Assembly: GCF_000718015.1 (NCBI RefSeq)
Contig: NZ_JODY01000010.1
Location: 1-64,000, forward strand
Direction: 5' to 3'
Source of the DNA: Streptomyces catenulae
GTDB taxonomy: Bacteria > Actinomycetota > Actinomycetes > Streptomycetales > Streptomycetaceae
Length of the DNA stretch: 64,000 nucleotides
Shown here: positions 8,634-18,446 of the stretch, in pieces
Layout of the letters: each line of letters opens with the position of its first letter
Position numbering within the stretch: the first letter of the stretch is position 1
Translations under genes and position numbers: made by a program
The notes under the pieces: model-generated
Database searches by the model: none
Told to the model about the DNA's origin: nothing
What the model saw: only the letters and a program-made list of their open reading frames with translations

Positions 8634-9023
8634 GTGGAATCTCCAGTTCCGAGCGTGCTGTGCGATGTCGGCGCGCTTGCCGCGGACGCCTCGGAGGGCG
8701 CCGCGGTGCGGTGGAAGCTGGCCGAGTCCGGGCGCCAGCTCGACGCCAATGTCGTCCGTCTGACGGCCGGGCAGCGCGTGGACGCGCACACCGAACCGGA
8801 CCTGGACGTTCTCCTCCTCGTCCTGACCGGGGACGGCACCCTGGAGTCCGCCGGTCCGGACGAACCGCTGGCCGCGGGCGGGCTGGTGTGGCTGCCGCAC
8901 GGCTCCACCCGCGCCCTCGTGGCGGGCGCGGCGGGCCTGTCGTATCTCACCGTGCACCGCCGCCGCCCCGGTATGCGGATCGGCAGCCGTCCCCCGGGTA
9001 CGGCGGGCCCGGTCACCGGCTGA
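8634..9023 (+). CDS. Cupin-fold protein, 129 aa
   Basis: A small single-domain cupin: the core includes VRLTAGQRVDAHTEPDLDVL, then a turn-rich GDGTLESAGPDEPLAAGGLVWLPHGSTRALVAG. The metal-ligand pattern is incomplete: one His in the first motif and one in LPHGSTR are visible, so it may be a binding rather than catalytic cupin. The GTG start at 8634 was chosen for its AAAGGTGAG ribosome-binding site; an ATG at 8592 would add 14 residues but has no convincing site. It converges on the leftward hypothetical gene, with 13 bases between the stops. Confidence 0.65.
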   Translation: MESPVPSVLCDVGALAADASEGAAVRWKLAESGRQLDANVVRLTAGQRVDAHTEPDLDVLLLVLTGDGTLESAGPDEPLAAGGLVWLPHGSTRALVAGAAGLSYLTVHRRRPGMRIGSRPPGTAGPVTG

Positions 9024-9036
9024 CGGCGGCGCCGGG

Positions 9037-9495
9037 TCAGGGCGCGGCGGTGTGGTCGGGGTGGCCGTGGGTGCGGCGGCTCTCCTTCAGCTCCGCCTCG
9101 TTGAGGTGTTCGCGGCCCGCGACCAGTTCGCCGCGTACCTGCGCCTCGACGGCGGCGAAGGGCCGGTAGTAGGTGGCGTTGTACTCCTCGACCACCTGGA
9201 ACGTCCAGCGGCCCGGGAGGACGTTCCGCCCGACGATCTCGCGCTCGACGAGATCCGCCAGATCGAGGTGACCGGCGGCCCGCAACTGGTGGACGCTCTC
9301 CCCCACCGTGCGGTCGGCGCCCCCGGTGAGCTGGTGGAAGGCGTAGAGGTGGCCGCGGGCCCGTTCGACGGTCTCCAGCGCTTCCGAGAGGGTGCCCAGC
9401 GCCCGGACCGTGGCGTCGCTGACCCCCTCGGGCCTGCGGTGGGCGGCGTCCGGGCCGGGCCGGTCGGCGTCGTGCGGTACGGAGTGACTGCTCAT
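9037..9495 (-). CDS. Conserved hypothetical protein, 152 aa
   Basis: I do not recognise a named family. The protein is helix-rich and soluble: residues 25-95 (ATVRALGTLSEALETVERAR and onward) look like a helical bundle, followed by LPGRWTFQVVEEYNATYYRP, a distinctive aromatic stretch, and a charged C-terminal helix with many Glu and Arg. The start at 9495 has an excellent AGGAGGGGC ribosome-binding site directly upstream. No signal peptide or transmembrane segment is seen. Confidence 0.6.
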   Translation of the reverse strand: MSSHSVPHDADRPGPDAAHRRPEGVSDATVRALGTLSEALETVERARGHLYAFHQLTGGADRTVGESVHQLRAAGHLDLADLVEREIVGRNVLPGRWTFQVVEEYNATYYRPFAAVEAQVRGELVAGREHLNEAELKESRRTHGHPDHTAAP

Positions 9496-9667
9496 GCCCC
9501 TCCTGTGCCCCGGAATCCGGCCGCTGTCCGCACAGGTACGGCCAGCGGAGTGAACGTGGCCGTCCCCGGGGGCGAAGGGCCGCCCTGCGGCGACCGGCGG
9601 CCGGTGCCAGACTTGAGGAACTGCGCCCGGCCGCCGGCCGGTGCCCCCGTCACCCGAGGGGGAATTC

Positions 9668-9964
9668 ATGACCTGGGCTTCCTGGACCACCGTCGGCATC
9701 CACGCACGGCCGGGCACCGTCCACACCGTGGAGGGGCGGGACCTCAACGGCGATGTGACCATCCATACGACCTGGTCGGAGAAGCAGGCGGATGTGACGG
9801 TGCAGTACACCGGCTCCGCGGACTGGTTCACGATGGTCGGCAGTCCCGTCCCCTGCTTCTCCGAGGAGGACAGCCGCAGCTTCCACCAGGCGGTGGTGGA
9901 GGCGGTACGCGGCGGCGAGGACACGGAGCGGGAGCTGGAGCGGCTCTTCGAACGGCAGCGGTAG
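9668..9964 (+). CDS. Hypothetical protein, 98 aa
   Basis: A small protein starting MTWASWTTVGIHARPGTVHT after a GAGGGGG ribosome-binding site. The N-terminal half is beta-rich (TVEGRDLNGDVTIHTTW, KQADVTVQYTGSADWFTMVG) and the end is a charged helix (EDTERELERLFERQR). No recognised domain; likely soluble. It stands between divergent and unrelated genes, so context gives no function. Confidence 0.5.
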   Translation: MTWASWTTVGIHARPGTVHTVEGRDLNGDVTIHTTWSEKQADVTVQYTGSADWFTMVGSPVPCFSEEDSRSFHQAVVEAVRGGEDTERELERLFERQR

Positions 9965-10194
9965 CGTCCGCGCGGTGCCGCCCGGTCGGTGGGTCCGGCC
10001 GGGCGGCCCGCCGCGTCCGGGTCCGGTGACCGCCCGCCCGCGCCGCCCGGTTCCCGCCGCGTACGGTGCGCGCCGCCGCCGTTCCCGGCCGTCCTCGGCG
10101 TTCCGTCCCCGTGGGGCGCGCGCGGCCTCTACCGTCCCTGGGGAGCGACGACTTCGGGCCCGCCGGGCCGGTCGCGGGACGAGAGAGGGCCGCC

Positions 10195-11721
10195 ATGGCG
10201 CAGATGCGTACGGAGCACGACTTCCTTGTGGTGGGAGCCGGTTCGGCCGGGAGTGTGCTGACCCGCAGACTGCTGGACCAGGGGTACTCCGTGCAGGTGC
10301 TGGAGGCCGGGCCGCCGGACGACGACGCGCTGGTGCACAGCCCGCAGGGGTGGCCCGCGCTGCTCGGGTCGGCGCTGGACTGGGCGGCCGTGTCCGTCCC
10401 GCAGCGGCACGCCAACCACCGGCGGTTGGCCTGGCCGCGCGGGAAGGTGCTCGGCGGTTCCAGCTCCCTCAACGGCATGATCTACATGCGCGGACACCGC
10501 AGCGACTACGACGGCTGGGCCGCCGACGGCTGCCCGGGGTGGGACTGGGACAGCGTGCTGCCGCTGTTCAAACGGTCCGAGGACCATGTGGACGGCGCCG
10601 GTGACTGGCACGGCGCGGGCGGGCCGCTGCCGGTCGGCCGGATCACCGCACCGCATCCGACGGCCGCCGCGTTCGTCGAGGCGGCGACCGCGCTCGGCCA
10701 CCCCCTCACCGACGACTTCAACGGCGCGCGGATGACCGGCGTCGGCTACAACCACGTCACGGTCCGCGGCGGGCTGCGGATGAGCGCCTGGCAGAGCTTT
10801 GTCGCGCCCGTCCTGGGCAACCCGGCGCTGACGGTGACGACCGGTGCGCGGGTGCACCGGGTGGTGCTGGAGAAGGGCCGGGCCGTCGGGGTGGAGTACG
10901 CGGCCGACGGGCGGCTGCACCGGGTGCGCGCCGCGCGGGAGGTGCTGCTCTGCGGCGGGGTGCTCGGCTCGCCGCAGACGCTGCTGCACTCCGGCATCGG
11001 CCCGGCGGACGCGCTGGGCGCGGTCGGGGTGGAGACGGTGGTGGACCTGCCGGGCGTGGGCGCCAACCTCCACGACCATCTGCTGGTGAGCAACGTCTAC
11101 GAGGCCACCGCGCCGCTGCCCGCCGGTACCGCGAACCTGCTGGAGGCGCAGCTGTTCGCCGCGTCCGACGCGACGTTGCCGGGGCCCGACCTCCAGCCGC
11201 TCTTCCTGCACCTGGTGTATCCGGCGGAGTCCTATCCGGTGCCCGAGCACGGCTACACCATCGCGCCGGGGCTCGTGCGGCCCCGGTCGCGCGGCACGCT
11301 GCGGCTCGCCTCCGCGGACCCGGAGGCGGCGCCGCTGATCGACCCGAACGTGCTGGCCGACCCGTACGACCTGGAGGCGCTGGTCGACGCGGTGGAGCTG
11401 AGCCGGGAGATCGGCGGGCAGCGGGCGTTCGACGTCTGGCGCAAGGCGGAGGTGGCGCCGGGCCCGGAGGCCCGCACCCGAAACGACCTGCGGGCCTATG
11501 TGCGGCGGGCGGTGGGGACGTACCACCATCAGGTGGGCACCTGCCGGATGGGGCGGGGCCCGGAGGCGGTGGTCGATCCGTCGCTGCGGGTGTACGGCGT
11601 GGCCGGGCTGCGGGTGGTGGACGCGTCGGTGATGCCGTCGGTGCCGTCCGGGAACACCAACGCGCCGACGATCATGGTCGGCGAGAAGGCGGCGGACATG
11701 ATCCTCGCGGACGCGGGCTGA
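10195..11721 (+). CDS. GMC-family FAD oxidoreductase (choline dehydrogenase-like)
   Basis: A 508-residue flavoprotein of the glucose-methanol-choline family. The Rossmann signature [20 protein letters not shown] opens the protein. GMC signature 1 is at [20 protein letters not shown], signature 2 at [16 protein letters not shown], and the catalytic His region at [11 protein letters not shown] is followed by the FAD-contacting [20 protein letters not shown]. It probably oxidises a primary or polyol alcohol to the aldehyde; the exact substrate cannot be read. The start ATG at 10195 follows GAGAGAGGG. The betaine-catabolic locus is 38 kb away, so a link to choline is only suggestive. Confidence 0.88.
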   Translation: MAQMRTEHDFLVVGAGSAGSVLTRRLLDQGYSVQVLEAGPPDDDALVHSPQGWPALLGSALDWAAVSVPQRHANHRRLAWPRGKVLGGSSSLNGMIYMRGHRSDYDGWAADGCPGWDWDSVLPLFKRSEDHVDGAGDWHGAGGPLPVGRITAPHPTAAAFVEAATALGHPLTDDFNGARMTGVGYNHVTVRGGLRMSAWQSFVAPVLGNPALTVTTGARVHRVVLEKGRAVGVEYAADGRLHRVRAAREVLLCGGVLGSPQTLLHSGIGPADALGAVGVETVVDLPGVGANLHDHLLVSNVYEATAPLPAGTANLLEAQLFAASDATLPGPDLQPLFLHLVYPAESYPVPEHGYTIAPGLVRPRSRGTLRLASADPEAAPLIDPNVLADPYDLEALVDAVELSREIGGQRAFDVWRKAEVAPGPEARTRNDLRAYVRRAVGTYHHQVGTCRMGRGPEAVVDPSLRVYGVAGLRVVDASVMPSVPSGNTNAPTIMVGEKAADMILADAG

Positions 11722-11847
11722 GGCGGCGGTCCGGGGCCGCGCGGTCCGGCCCGCCGGGCGCGGGCGGCCCCGGGCCCGCCGGGGAGGCGCGGGTCCGGTG
11801 CGCCGCGGCGTGCCGGACCGGCCCGTACGGTGCTCCGGTCGGTGCGT

Positions 11848-11881
11848 CCGCCCGGCACCGTGCGGCCATGGTGCCGGGCGG
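11848..11881. terminator. Bidirectional terminator between the GMC gene and paaK
   Basis: CCGCCCGGCACC (11848-11859) pairs perfectly with 11870-11881 around a 10-base loop. It sits between the convergent GMC oxidoreductase and paaK and can serve both. Confidence 0.7.
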
Positions 11882-11888
11882 GCGGGGC

Positions 11889-13241
11889 TCAGCCCTCGCG
11901 GTCCCGGAGGTCCTTGATGCGGCGGATCTTGCCGACCGAGCGCTCCAGGGTCTCCGGGTCGACGACGGTCACCTCGACCGTGACGCCGACGCCGTCCTTG
12001 ACGCCCTTGGCGATCCGCGCGGCGGCCGCGGCGCGCGCCTCGGGGGCGGCGTCCGGCCTGGCCTCGACGAGGACGGCCATGTGGTCCATCCGGCCGCGGC
12101 GGCTCAGCCGTATCTGGAAGTGCGGGGCGACGCCGGGGGCGGCGAGGACGATCTCCTCGATCTGGCTGGGGAAGACATTGACCCCGCGCAGGATGATCAT
12201 GTCGTCGCAGCGGCCGGTGATCTTCTCGATCCGGCGGAAGGCCGGGCGGGCGGTGCCGGGCAGCAGGCGGGTCAGGTCGTGGGTGCGGTAGCGGATGATC
12301 GGCAGCGCCTCCTTGGTGAGGGAGGTGAAGGTCAGCTCGCCGTCGCCGCCGTCGGGCACCGGATCGCCGGTGACCGGGTCGACGATCTCGGGGTAGAAGT
12401 GGTCCTCCCAGACGTGCAGCCCGTCCTTGGTGTCGACGCACTCCTGGGCGATGCCGGGGCCGCAGACCTCGGAGAGGCCGTAGATGTCGACGGCGTGGAG
12501 GTCCATCCGCTCCTCGATCTCGCGCCGCATGCCCTCCGTCCACGGCTCGGCGCCGAAGACACCGACGCGCAGCGAGGTGGTACGCGGATCGATGCCCTGC
12601 CGCTCGAACTCGTCGAGGAGGGTGAGCATGTAGGACGGCGTGACCATGATGATCTCGGGGCGGAAGTCCTGGATGATCTGCACCTGGCGGGCGGTCATCC
12701 CGCCGGACGCCGGGATGACCGTGCACCCGGCCCGCTCGGCGCCGTAGTGGGCGCCGAGGCCACCGGTGAAGAGGCCGTAGCCGTACGAGATGTGCACCTT
12801 GTCGCCGGGGCGGGCGCCCGCGGCGCGCAGTGAGCGGGCGACGACGTCGGCCCACATGGAGAGGTCGTTGTCGGTGTAGCCGACGACGGTGGGGCGGCCG
12901 GTGGTGCCGCTGGAGGCGTGGACGCGGCGCACCCGGTCCATCGGGACGGCGAACATCCCGAAGGGGTAGGTGTCCCGCAGGTCCGCCTTGGTGGTGAAGG
13001 GGAAGCGGGTCAGGTCCTCCAGGGTGCGGCAGTCCTCGGGGCGGACCCCGGCGCGGTCGAACTTGGTGCGGTACAGCTCGACGTGGTCGTACGCGTGGCG
13101 CAGCGTCGCGCGCAGCCGCCGGAGCTGGACGGCGCGCAGCTCCTCGCGGGTCATCCGCTCGCCGTCGTCCAGCAGGGCGTCCGGCAGGGGCTCCCCGAGA
13201 CGGGGGCTGTCGGTGGCCCGGGCCGTCGGTTCGCTGCTCAT
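11889..13241 (-). CDS. paaK: Phenylacetate-CoA ligase
   Basis: This enzyme activates phenylacetate with ATP and coenzyme A to phenylacetyl-CoA, the entry step of the aerobic phenylacetate pathway. The adenylate-forming signature VHASSGTTGRPTVVGYT, the PaaK-typical SYGYGLFTGGLGAHYGAE, the YGLSEVCGPGIAQEC motif and the C-terminal GRCDDMIILRGVNVFPSQIE are all visible in a 450-residue protein, the normal family length. Its ATG overlaps the paaI stop by 4 bases, so paaI and paaK form a leftward operon, diverging from the thiolase gene and sharing a PaaR-like operator region. Confidence 0.95.
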   Translation of the reverse strand: MSSEPTARATDSPRLGEPLPDALLDDGERMTREELRAVQLRRLRATLRHAYDHVELYRTKFDRAGVRPEDCRTLEDLTRFPFTTKADLRDTYPFGMFAVPMDRVRRVHASSGTTGRPTVVGYTDNDLSMWADVVARSLRAAGARPGDKVHISYGYGLFTGGLGAHYGAERAGCTVIPASGGMTARQVQIIQDFRPEIIMVTPSYMLTLLDEFERQGIDPRTTSLRVGVFGAEPWTEGMRREIEERMDLHAVDIYGLSEVCGPGIAQECVDTKDGLHVWEDHFYPEIVDPVTGDPVPDGGDGELTFTSLTKEALPIIRYRTHDLTRLLPGTARPAFRRIEKITGRCDDMIILRGVNVFPSQIEEIVLAAPGVAPHFQIRLSRRGRMDHMAVLVEARPDAAPEARAAAAARIAKGVKDGVGVTVEVTVVDPETLERSVGKIRRIKDLRDREG

Positions 13242-13669
13242 CGCGGCTCCTTCGTCGTCGTTCTGCGGATGCTGCGGCTGCGGCCGCGGAATTCCGCGAT
13301 CAGCTCGTCGCCACGGCGGATGGTCACGTCGTAGAGGCCGCTGCGTCCGAAGCGGGTGCGTTCGACCGCGATCGCGTGCAGGACGTCGCCTTCGTGCGCG
13401 GGGGCGATGAAGTCGATGTCGGCGGCGGCCGCGACGGTGACCGGGCCGTGGCTGTTGCAGGCGCAGGCGAACGCGGTGTCGGCGAGCAGGAAGAGGCAGC
13501 CGCCGTGGGCGGTGCCGTGGCCGTTGACCATCGTCGCGGTCACCGTCATCCGCAGCCGGGCGTGTCCCTCGCCGTGTGTCAGCAACTCGATACCCATGGC
13601 GCGGGACGCCTGGTCCGCGGCGAGCATGCGCTCGACCGGGCCGGGGGCGGCGTCAGCGGTCTGGCTCAC
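13238..13669 (-). CDS. paaI: Hotdog-fold phenylacetyl-CoA-type thioesterase
   Basis: PaaI hydrolyses stalled hydroxyphenylacetyl-CoA or ring-opened CoA intermediates and releases trapped CoA. The hotdog signature MVNGHGTAHGGCLFLLADTAFACACNS includes the HGG and the catalytic Asp position. At 143 residues it is of normal length. It is the first gene of a leftward pair; its last codons overlap paaK (ATGA). The PaaR-like operator lies about 31 bases upstream of its start. Confidence 0.92.
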   Translation of the reverse strand: MSQTADAAPGPVERMLAADQASRAMGIELLTHGEGHARLRMTVTATMVNGHGTAHGGCLFLLADTAFACACNSHGPVTVAAAADIDFIAPAHEGDVLHAIAVERTRFGRSGLYDVTIRRGDELIAEFRGRSRSIRRTTTKEPR

Positions 13670-13699
13670 CTGTCCACAGCTCCTCTCCGCGTCTTGTGC

Positions 13700-13721
13700 A
13701 CCGACCGAACATTCGGTTAGC
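13700..13721. promoter_or_regulatory. PaaR-like (TetR-type) operator between paaI and paaJ
   Basis: The core ACCGAACATTCGGT (13704-13717) is an inverted repeat with ACCGAA/TTCGGT arms. The flanks extend the match to 22 bases resembling, as I remember it, the actinobacterial PaaR consensus ACTNACCGNNCG followed by NNCGGTNAGT, with about three mismatches. A related site occurs before paaA at 16219-16240. The position, 31 bases upstream of paaI in the divergent region, suits repression relieved by phenylacetyl-CoA. Confidence 0.65.
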
Positions 13722-13776
13722 GTGCGGCCCAGTCAAGTAATCAAGCATCAGCACTGCCTGTCAAGAGGTGGAACGC

Positions 13777-13920
13777 ATGCCCCAGTACGCCCCGGGAAGC
13801 CCCGGCTCCCCCGCCCGCCGCCGACCGCCGCGGTCGGCCCCGACCGCCGCGTACCGCGCGCCGGGAGCGGTGTGCCTCCCGGGCGGCGCCCGCCGCGCGA
13901 AGGAGACCGGCCGTGGCTGA
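13777..13920 (+). other. Possible 47-codon leader ORF before paaJ
   Basis: An ATG at 13777 follows a good AGAGGTGG ribosome-binding site and opens a 47-codon frame rich in Pro, Arg, Ala and Gly, whose TGA (13918-13920) overlaps the GTG start of the thiolase. It may be a translated leader coupled to paaJ, or chance; the codon pattern is not convincingly protein-like. Confidence 0.2.
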
Positions 13921-15136
13921 CGAGGTCTATCTCATCGACGGTGCCCGCACCCCGCAGGGCCGCTTCCGCGGCGCGCTGGCCTCCGTACGCCCGGACGACC
14001 TCGCGGCCCTGGTGGTCGGCGAGGCGGTGCGGCGCGCGGGGATACCGGGCGAGGCGGTGGACGAGGTGATCCTCGGCGCCGCCAACCAGGCGGGCGAGGA
14101 CAACCGCAACGTGGCGCGGATGGCGGTGCTGCTGGCGGGCCTGCCGCACACAGTGCCCGGCCACACCGTCAACCGGCTGTGCGCCTCGGGGCTGACCGCG
14201 GTCGCCTCCGCGGCCCAGGCGGTGCGGGCGGGCGAGGCCGACGTGGTGGTGGCGGGCGGCGTGGAGTCGATGACCCGCGCCCCGTGGGTCATGGAGAAGC
14301 CGGGCACGCCGTGGGCGAAGCCCGGCGAGATCCAGGACACCTCCCTGGGCTGGCGGTTCACCAATCCGCGCTTCGCGGCGGCCGATCGCGCGGTGGCGGC
14401 GGACGCGGGGCCCGAGGAGCCGCGGGTGACGCTGTCGATGGGCGAGACGGCGGAGCAGGTCGCGGCGCTCGACGCCGTCGACCGCACCGCGTCCGACGCG
14501 TTCGCGCTCCGCAGCCACCGGCGGGCGGTCGCCGCCCAGGAGGCGGGCCGCTTCGACCGGGAGATCGTGCCGGTGGAGACGGCGGACGGCGTGGTGACTC
14601 GGGACGAGGGGCCGCGCCCGTCCACGACGGCGGAGAAGCTCGCGGCGCTGCGCCCGCTCTTCCGCGCCGGGGGCGTGGTGACGGCGGGCTCCGCCTCGCC
14701 GCTCTCGGACGGCGCGGCCGCGCTGGTGGTGGCGGGCGCCGCCGCGGTCGAGCGGTACGGGCTGACGCCGCGCGCCCGGATCGTCACCTCGGCGGCGGCC
14801 GGGGTGGCGCCGCAGCTGATGGGGCTCGGCCCGGTGCCCGCCACCGAGAAGGCACTGGCCCGGGTCGGCTGGCGGACCGCGCAGCTGGACGCGGTCGAGC
14901 TGAACGAGGCGTTCGCCGCGCAGGCGCTGGCGGTGATCCGGCGGCTGGAGCTGGACGAGGAGAGGGTCAACGCGGACGGCGGCGCGCTGGCGCTGGGCCA
15001 TCCGCTGGGGTGCTCGGGCGCCCGGATCCTGCTGACGCTGCTGGGGCGGCTGGAGCGGGAGGACGCCCGGCGCGGGCTCGCCACGCTGTGCGTGGGCGTC
15101 GGGCAGGGCGTGGCGATGCTCGTGGAGCGGGTGTGA
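13913..15136 (+). CDS. paaJ: Acetyl-CoA acyltransferase (thiolase) of phenylacetate catabolism
   Basis: A 407-residue degradative thiolase that cleaves 3-oxoacyl-CoA intermediates (3-oxoadipyl-CoA in this pathway) to acetyl-CoA plus shortened acyl-CoA. The nucleophilic Cys is in [18 protein letters not shown], the His in [11 protein letters not shown], and the second active-site Cys near the C-terminus in [28 protein letters not shown] is the usual glycine-rich motif. The GTG start follows GAAGGAGA. The paaH gene follows 63 bases later on the same strand. The symbol is assigned from context; pcaF-type thiolases look alike. Confidence 0.85.
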   Translation: MADEVYLIDGARTPQGRFRGALASVRPDDLAALVVGEAVRRAGIPGEAVDEVILGAANQAGEDNRNVARMAVLLAGLPHTVPGHTVNRLCASGLTAVASAAQAVRAGEADVVVAGGVESMTRAPWVMEKPGTPWAKPGEIQDTSLGWRFTNPRFAAADRAVAADAGPEEPRVTLSMGETAEQVAALDAVDRTASDAFALRSHRRAVAAQEAGRFDREIVPVETADGVVTRDEGPRPSTTAEKLAALRPLFRAGGVVTAGSASPLSDGAAALVVAGAAAVERYGLTPRARIVTSAAAGVAPQLMGLGPVPATEKALARVGWRTAQLDAVELNEAFAAQALAVIRRLELDEERVNADGGALALGHPLGCSGARILLTLLGRLEREDARRGLATLCVGVGQGVAMLVERV

Positions 15137-15199
15137 GCGGCGTACGGACAGGCCCCGGGAAGGTCCGGGCGACACAGGGTGCGAGCAGAGGAGTCGGGC

Positions 15200-16069
15200 A
15201 TGACCAGCACATCTGAGGCGTCGGCGCCGGAGGTCGTCGGGGTGATCGGCGGCGGCCGGATGGGCGCGGGCATCGCGCAGTCGTTCGCGGCCGCCGGGGC
15301 GTCGGTGACGGTCGTGGAGAGCGACGAGCGGGCGGCGACGGCCGCCGTGGAGCGGGTCGCCACGGGGCTGCGGCGCGCCGCCGAGCGCGGCAAGCTCGCG
15401 GAGCCGGTCGAGGAGGTGCTCGGCCGGGTGGCCACGGTGGCGTCGATCGGCGCACTGCCGTCGGCGGCCGGGCTGGTCGTCGAAGCGGTGCCGGAGGACG
15501 CGCGGCTCAAGGCCGAGGTGCTGGCCGCCGCGGAGCGGGCGGTCGGCGCGGGGACGGTGTTGGCCACCAACACCTCGTCCCTGCCGGTCACCGAGCTGGC
15601 GGCGGCGCTCGACCGCCCCGGCCGCTTCCTGGGGATGCACTTCTTCAACCCGGTACCGGCCTCCGCGCTGGTGGAGATCGTCGTCGGTCCGGCCACCGAG
15701 GAGGCGACGGTCGAGCGGGCGCTGGGCTGGACGCGGGCGCTGGGCAAGAAGGATGTCGTGGTCAAGGACTCCCCCGGGTTCGCCAGCAGCCGCCTGGGCG
15801 TGGCGCTGGGTCTGGAGGCGATCCGGATGGTGGAGGAGGGCGTGGCCGCCCCGGAGGCCATCGACGACGCGATGACGCTCGGCTACCGCCACCCGATGGG
15901 CCCGCTGCGCCTGACGGACCTGGTCGGGCTGGATGTCCGGCTGGCCATCGCCGAGCATCTGCACACCACGCTCGGCGACCGCTTCGCCCCGCCGGAGCTG
16001 CTGCGCGCCAAGGTGGCGCGGGGCGAGCTGGGGCGCAAGGCGGGCCAGGGGTTCTACCGCTGGGAGTGA
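15200..16069 (+). CDS. paaH: 3-Hydroxyacyl-CoA dehydrogenase
   Basis: This NAD-dependent enzyme oxidises 3-hydroxyacyl-CoA (3-hydroxyadipyl-CoA in the phenylacetate pathway) to the 3-oxo product that the adjacent thiolase cleaves. The dinucleotide motif [19 protein letters not shown] is at the N-terminus, [15 protein letters not shown] is the catalytic-His signature, and [19 protein letters not shown] leads into the C-terminal dimerisation domain. At 289 residues it matches short single-function dehydrogenases such as 3-hydroxybutyryl-CoA dehydrogenase. The start at 15200 has an AGAGGAG ribosome-binding site. It follows paaJ and ends before a terminator and the paaA operator. Confidence 0.85.
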   Translation: MTSTSEASAPEVVGVIGGGRMGAGIAQSFAAAGASVTVVESDERAATAAVERVATGLRRAAERGKLAEPVEEVLGRVATVASIGALPSAAGLVVEAVPEDARLKAEVLAAAERAVGAGTVLATNTSSLPVTELAAALDRPGRFLGMHFFNPVPASALVEIVVGPATEEATVERALGWTRALGKKDVVVKDSPGFASSRLGVALGLEAIRMVEEGVAAPEAIDDAMTLGYRHPMGPLRLTDLVGLDVRLAIAEHLHTTLGDRFAPPELLRAKVARGELGRKAGQGFYRWE

Positions 16070-16070
16070 G

Positions 16071-16101
16071 GGCCGGACGCGGGCGCCGGAGCCGTCCGGC
16101 C
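16071..16101 (+). terminator. Hairpin after paaH
   Basis: GGCCGGACG (16071-16079) pairs with CGTCCGGCC (16093-16101), starting directly after the paaH stop codon. It separates the paaJH unit from the paaA promoter region. Confidence 0.55.
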
Positions 16102-16218
16102 GTGCGCGGCCCCGGGGACGCCGGGCACCCGGCCCGCCGGTCCCCGTCCGGCCCGTACGGCGCGGAGGCTCCTCGCCATCGACAGGGGCTTGCCCGCGCC
16201 GGGGAAACTCGTCAGAAT

Positions 16219-16240
16219 ATGAACCGAACGAATGGTCGGT
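16219..16240 (+). promoter_or_regulatory. PaaR-like operator upstream of paaA
   Basis: ACCGAACGAATGGT (16223-16236) matches the ACCGNNCGNNCGGT core of the PaaR site with one mismatch, and the flanking bases extend the resemblance to 22 bases with about four mismatches in all. It ends 16 bases before the paaA ATG, so bound repressor would block transcription initiation of paaABCDE. Confidence 0.6.
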
Positions 16241-16256
16241 AGGGAAGTTGGTAGCG

Positions 16257-17261
16257 ATGACCACGACAGACTCCGCCCCGTCGGCCACCGGCGGCGCCGA
16301 GCAGGAGCTGCAGGAGCGGTTCGACACCTCGATCGCCAAGGACAGGCGCATCGAGCCGCGCGACTGGATGCCCGACGGTTACCGCAAGACCCTGGTCCGG
16401 CAGATCGCGCAGCACGCGCACTCCGAGATCATCGGGATGCAGCCCGAGGGCGAGTGGATCACCCGGGCGCCCTCGCTGCGCCGTAAGGCGATCCTCTTCG
16501 CCAAGGTCCAGGACGAGGCGGGGCACGGTCTGTATCTGTACTCCGCGGCCGAGACGCTGGGCGCCGAGCGCACCGAGCTGACCGAGCGGTTGATCTCCGG
16601 CCGCCAGAAGTACTCCTCGATCTTCAACTACCCCACGCCGACCTTCGCCGACGTCGGCGTCATCGGCTGGTTCGTGGACGGCGCCGCGATCTGCAACCAG
16701 GTCCCGCTGTGCCGCAGTTCGTACGGCCCCTACGCCCGCGCGATGGTGCGGATCTGCAAGGAGGAGTCGTTCCACCAGCGGCAGGGCTACGAGCTGCTGA
16801 TGACGATGGTGCGCGGCACCGAGGAGCAGCGGCGGATGGTGCAGGACGCGGTGGACCGCTGGTGGTGGCCGTCGCTGATGATGTTCGGCCCGCCCGACGG
16901 CGACTCCCCCAACTCCGCCGCCTCGATGGCCTGGAAGATCAAGCGGCACACCAACGACGAGCTGCGCAGCCGGTTCGTCGACATGACCGTCCCGCAGGCG
17001 GAGCGGCTCGGCGTGACCCTGCCCGACCCGGAGCTGCGCTGGAACCCCGAGCGCGGACGCCATGACTTCGGCACCCCCGACTGGTCCGAACTCCAGCGCG
17101 TCATCAAGGGCGACGGGCCCTGCAACGCCGAGCGGATGACACGCCGCCGCACGGCACACGAGGACGGCGCCTGGGTGCGCGAGGCGGCCACCGCCCACGC
17201 GGCCAAGCAGGCGGCCCGCGGACCGCGCGGGTCCCACACCGAGGAAGGAACGGCGGCATGA
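16257..17261 (+). CDS. paaA: Phenylacetyl-CoA 1,2-epoxidase catalytic subunit
   Basis: PaaA is the di-iron oxygenase subunit that epoxidises the ring of phenylacetyl-CoA as part of the PaaABCE complex. Ferritin-like metal-ligand motifs are visible: [20 protein letters not shown] and [15 protein letters not shown], each contributing Glu/His ligands. At 334 residues it is of normal length. The ATG at 16257 is preceded by AGGGAAG; it opens a tightly packed operon in which paaB starts 4 bases before the paaA stop. It follows the second PaaR-like operator. Confidence 0.95.
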   Translation: MTTTDSAPSATGGAEQELQERFDTSIAKDRRIEPRDWMPDGYRKTLVRQIAQHAHSEIIGMQPEGEWITRAPSLRRKAILFAKVQDEAGHGLYLYSAAETLGAERTELTERLISGRQKYSSIFNYPTPTFADVGVIGWFVDGAAICNQVPLCRSSYGPYARAMVRICKEESFHQRQGYELLMTMVRGTEEQRRMVQDAVDRWWWPSLMMFGPPDGDSPNSAASMAWKIKRHTNDELRSRFVDMTVPQAERLGVTLPDPELRWNPERGRHDFGTPDWSELQRVIKGDGPCNAERMTRRRTAHEDGAWVREAATAHAAKQAARGPRGSHTEEGTAA

Positions 17262-17560
17262 GCGACACCGACGACCCGAAGGCCGGCTGGCCGCTGTACG
17301 AGGTGTTCATCCGCGGCAAGCGCGGTCTCAACCACGTCCACGTCGGCTCGCTGCACGCCGCCGACGACCGGATGGCCCTCACCCACGCCCGCGATCTGTA
17401 CACCCGGCGCAACGAGGGCGTCAGCATCTGGGTGGTCCTCTCCGGCCACATCACGGCCTCCACCCGCGACGAGAAGGACCCGTTCTTCGCCCCCAGCGCC
17501 GACAAGATCTACCGCCATCCCACCTTCTACGACATACCCGATGACGTCCCGCACATCTGA
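17258..17560 (+). CDS. paaB: Phenylacetyl-CoA epoxidase subunit PaaB
   Basis: A 100-residue structural subunit of the epoxidase complex. The family hallmark [20 protein letters not shown], followed by [20 protein letters not shown], is clear, as is the C-terminal [19 protein letters not shown]. It overlaps paaA by 4 bases (ATGA) and is followed by paaC after 19 bases, so it is translated as part of the paaABCDE unit. Confidence 0.95.
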   Translation: MSDTDDPKAGWPLYEVFIRGKRGLNHVHVGSLHAADDRMALTHARDLYTRRNEGVSIWVVLSGHITASTRDEKDPFFAPSADKIYRHPTFYDIPDDVPHI

Positions 17561-17579
17561 GGCCGGAGAGGAGCAGGAC

Positions 17580-18446
17580 ATGGCCGACACCGACGACGAC
17601 CACATCTATCTGTCCCTGGCCGAGGAGCACGGCGACGGCGACGCCCGCTGGGCGTTCGGCACCGGCTTCGAGGACCCGCTGCACGGCGTGGAGACGGCCG
17701 TGCCCGCCGGGGTGGACGCGGTACGGCTCGCCGCCGACTGCGCGGCCCTCGCCGATGACGCGCTGGTCGGCGCGCAGCGGCTGGCCGAGTGGTGCACCCG
17801 CGCCCCGGAGCTGGAGGAGGAGGTGGCGCTCGCCAACATCGGCCTCGACCTGCTGGGTCAGGCCCGGCTGCTGTACACCCGCGCCGGACAAGCCGACGGC
17901 TCCGGGCGGGGCGAGGACGCCTTCGCCTACTTCCGCGACGCCGACGCCTTCCGCAGCCTCCGGCTGGCCGAACTCCCCAACGGCGACTTCGCGTTCTCCG
18001 TCGTACGGCTGCTGTGGCTGTCGAGCTGGCGGCTCGCGCTCTTCACCCGGCTCGCGCACGGTGCGCCGGACCCGGTGCTGGCCGCCGTCGCCGAGAAGGG
18101 CGTCAAGGAGCTGACGTACCACCGTCAGTACGCCGCCGACTGGGTGGTGCGGCTGGGCGACGGCACCGAGGAGTCGCACCGCCGGACGGTCGCGGCGCTC
18201 GCCGGGATCGCCCCGTACACCGGGGAGCTGTTCACCGGCGCCCCCGTGTGCGGGGTCGCCCCGGCGGACCTGCGGGACGAGGTGACCGGCGTGGTGCGGC
18301 AGGTCTGTGCCGCGGCCGGACTGGAGCTGCCGGAGGCGGAGCCGCTGCCCGGCAGCGGACGCGACGGGGACCGTACCGACCATCTGGCGCCGCTGCTGGC
18401 GGAGTTGCAGAGCGTGGCGCGGGCCCATCCGGAGGGGGTGTGGTGA
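17580..18446 (+). CDS. paaC: Phenylacetyl-CoA epoxidase subunit PaaC
   Basis: PaaC is a ferritin-like helical subunit that pairs with PaaA, holds the substrate and lacks a full di-iron site. Family features are the early LADDALVGAQRLAEWCTRAPELEEEVALANIGLDLLGQAR (two helices), NGDFAFSVVRLLWLSSWRLALF and KELTYHRQYAADWVVRLGDGTEES. It has 288 residues. The start MADTDDDH at 17580 with GAGAGGAGCAGG upstream was preferred to an ATG 13 codons earlier inside the paaB end. It overlaps paaD at GTGA. Confidence 0.93.
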   Translation: MADTDDDHIYLSLAEEHGDGDARWAFGTGFEDPLHGVETAVPAGVDAVRLAADCAALADDALVGAQRLAEWCTRAPELEEEVALANIGLDLLGQARLLYTRAGQADGSGRGEDAFAYFRDADAFRSLRLAELPNGDFAFSVVRLLWLSSWRLALFTRLAHGAPDPVLAAVAEKGVKELTYHRQYAADWVVRLGDGTEESHRRTVAALAGIAPYTGELFTGAPVCGVAPADLRDEVTGVVRQVCAAAGLELPEAEPLPGSGRDGDRTDHLAPLLAELQSVARAHPEGVW

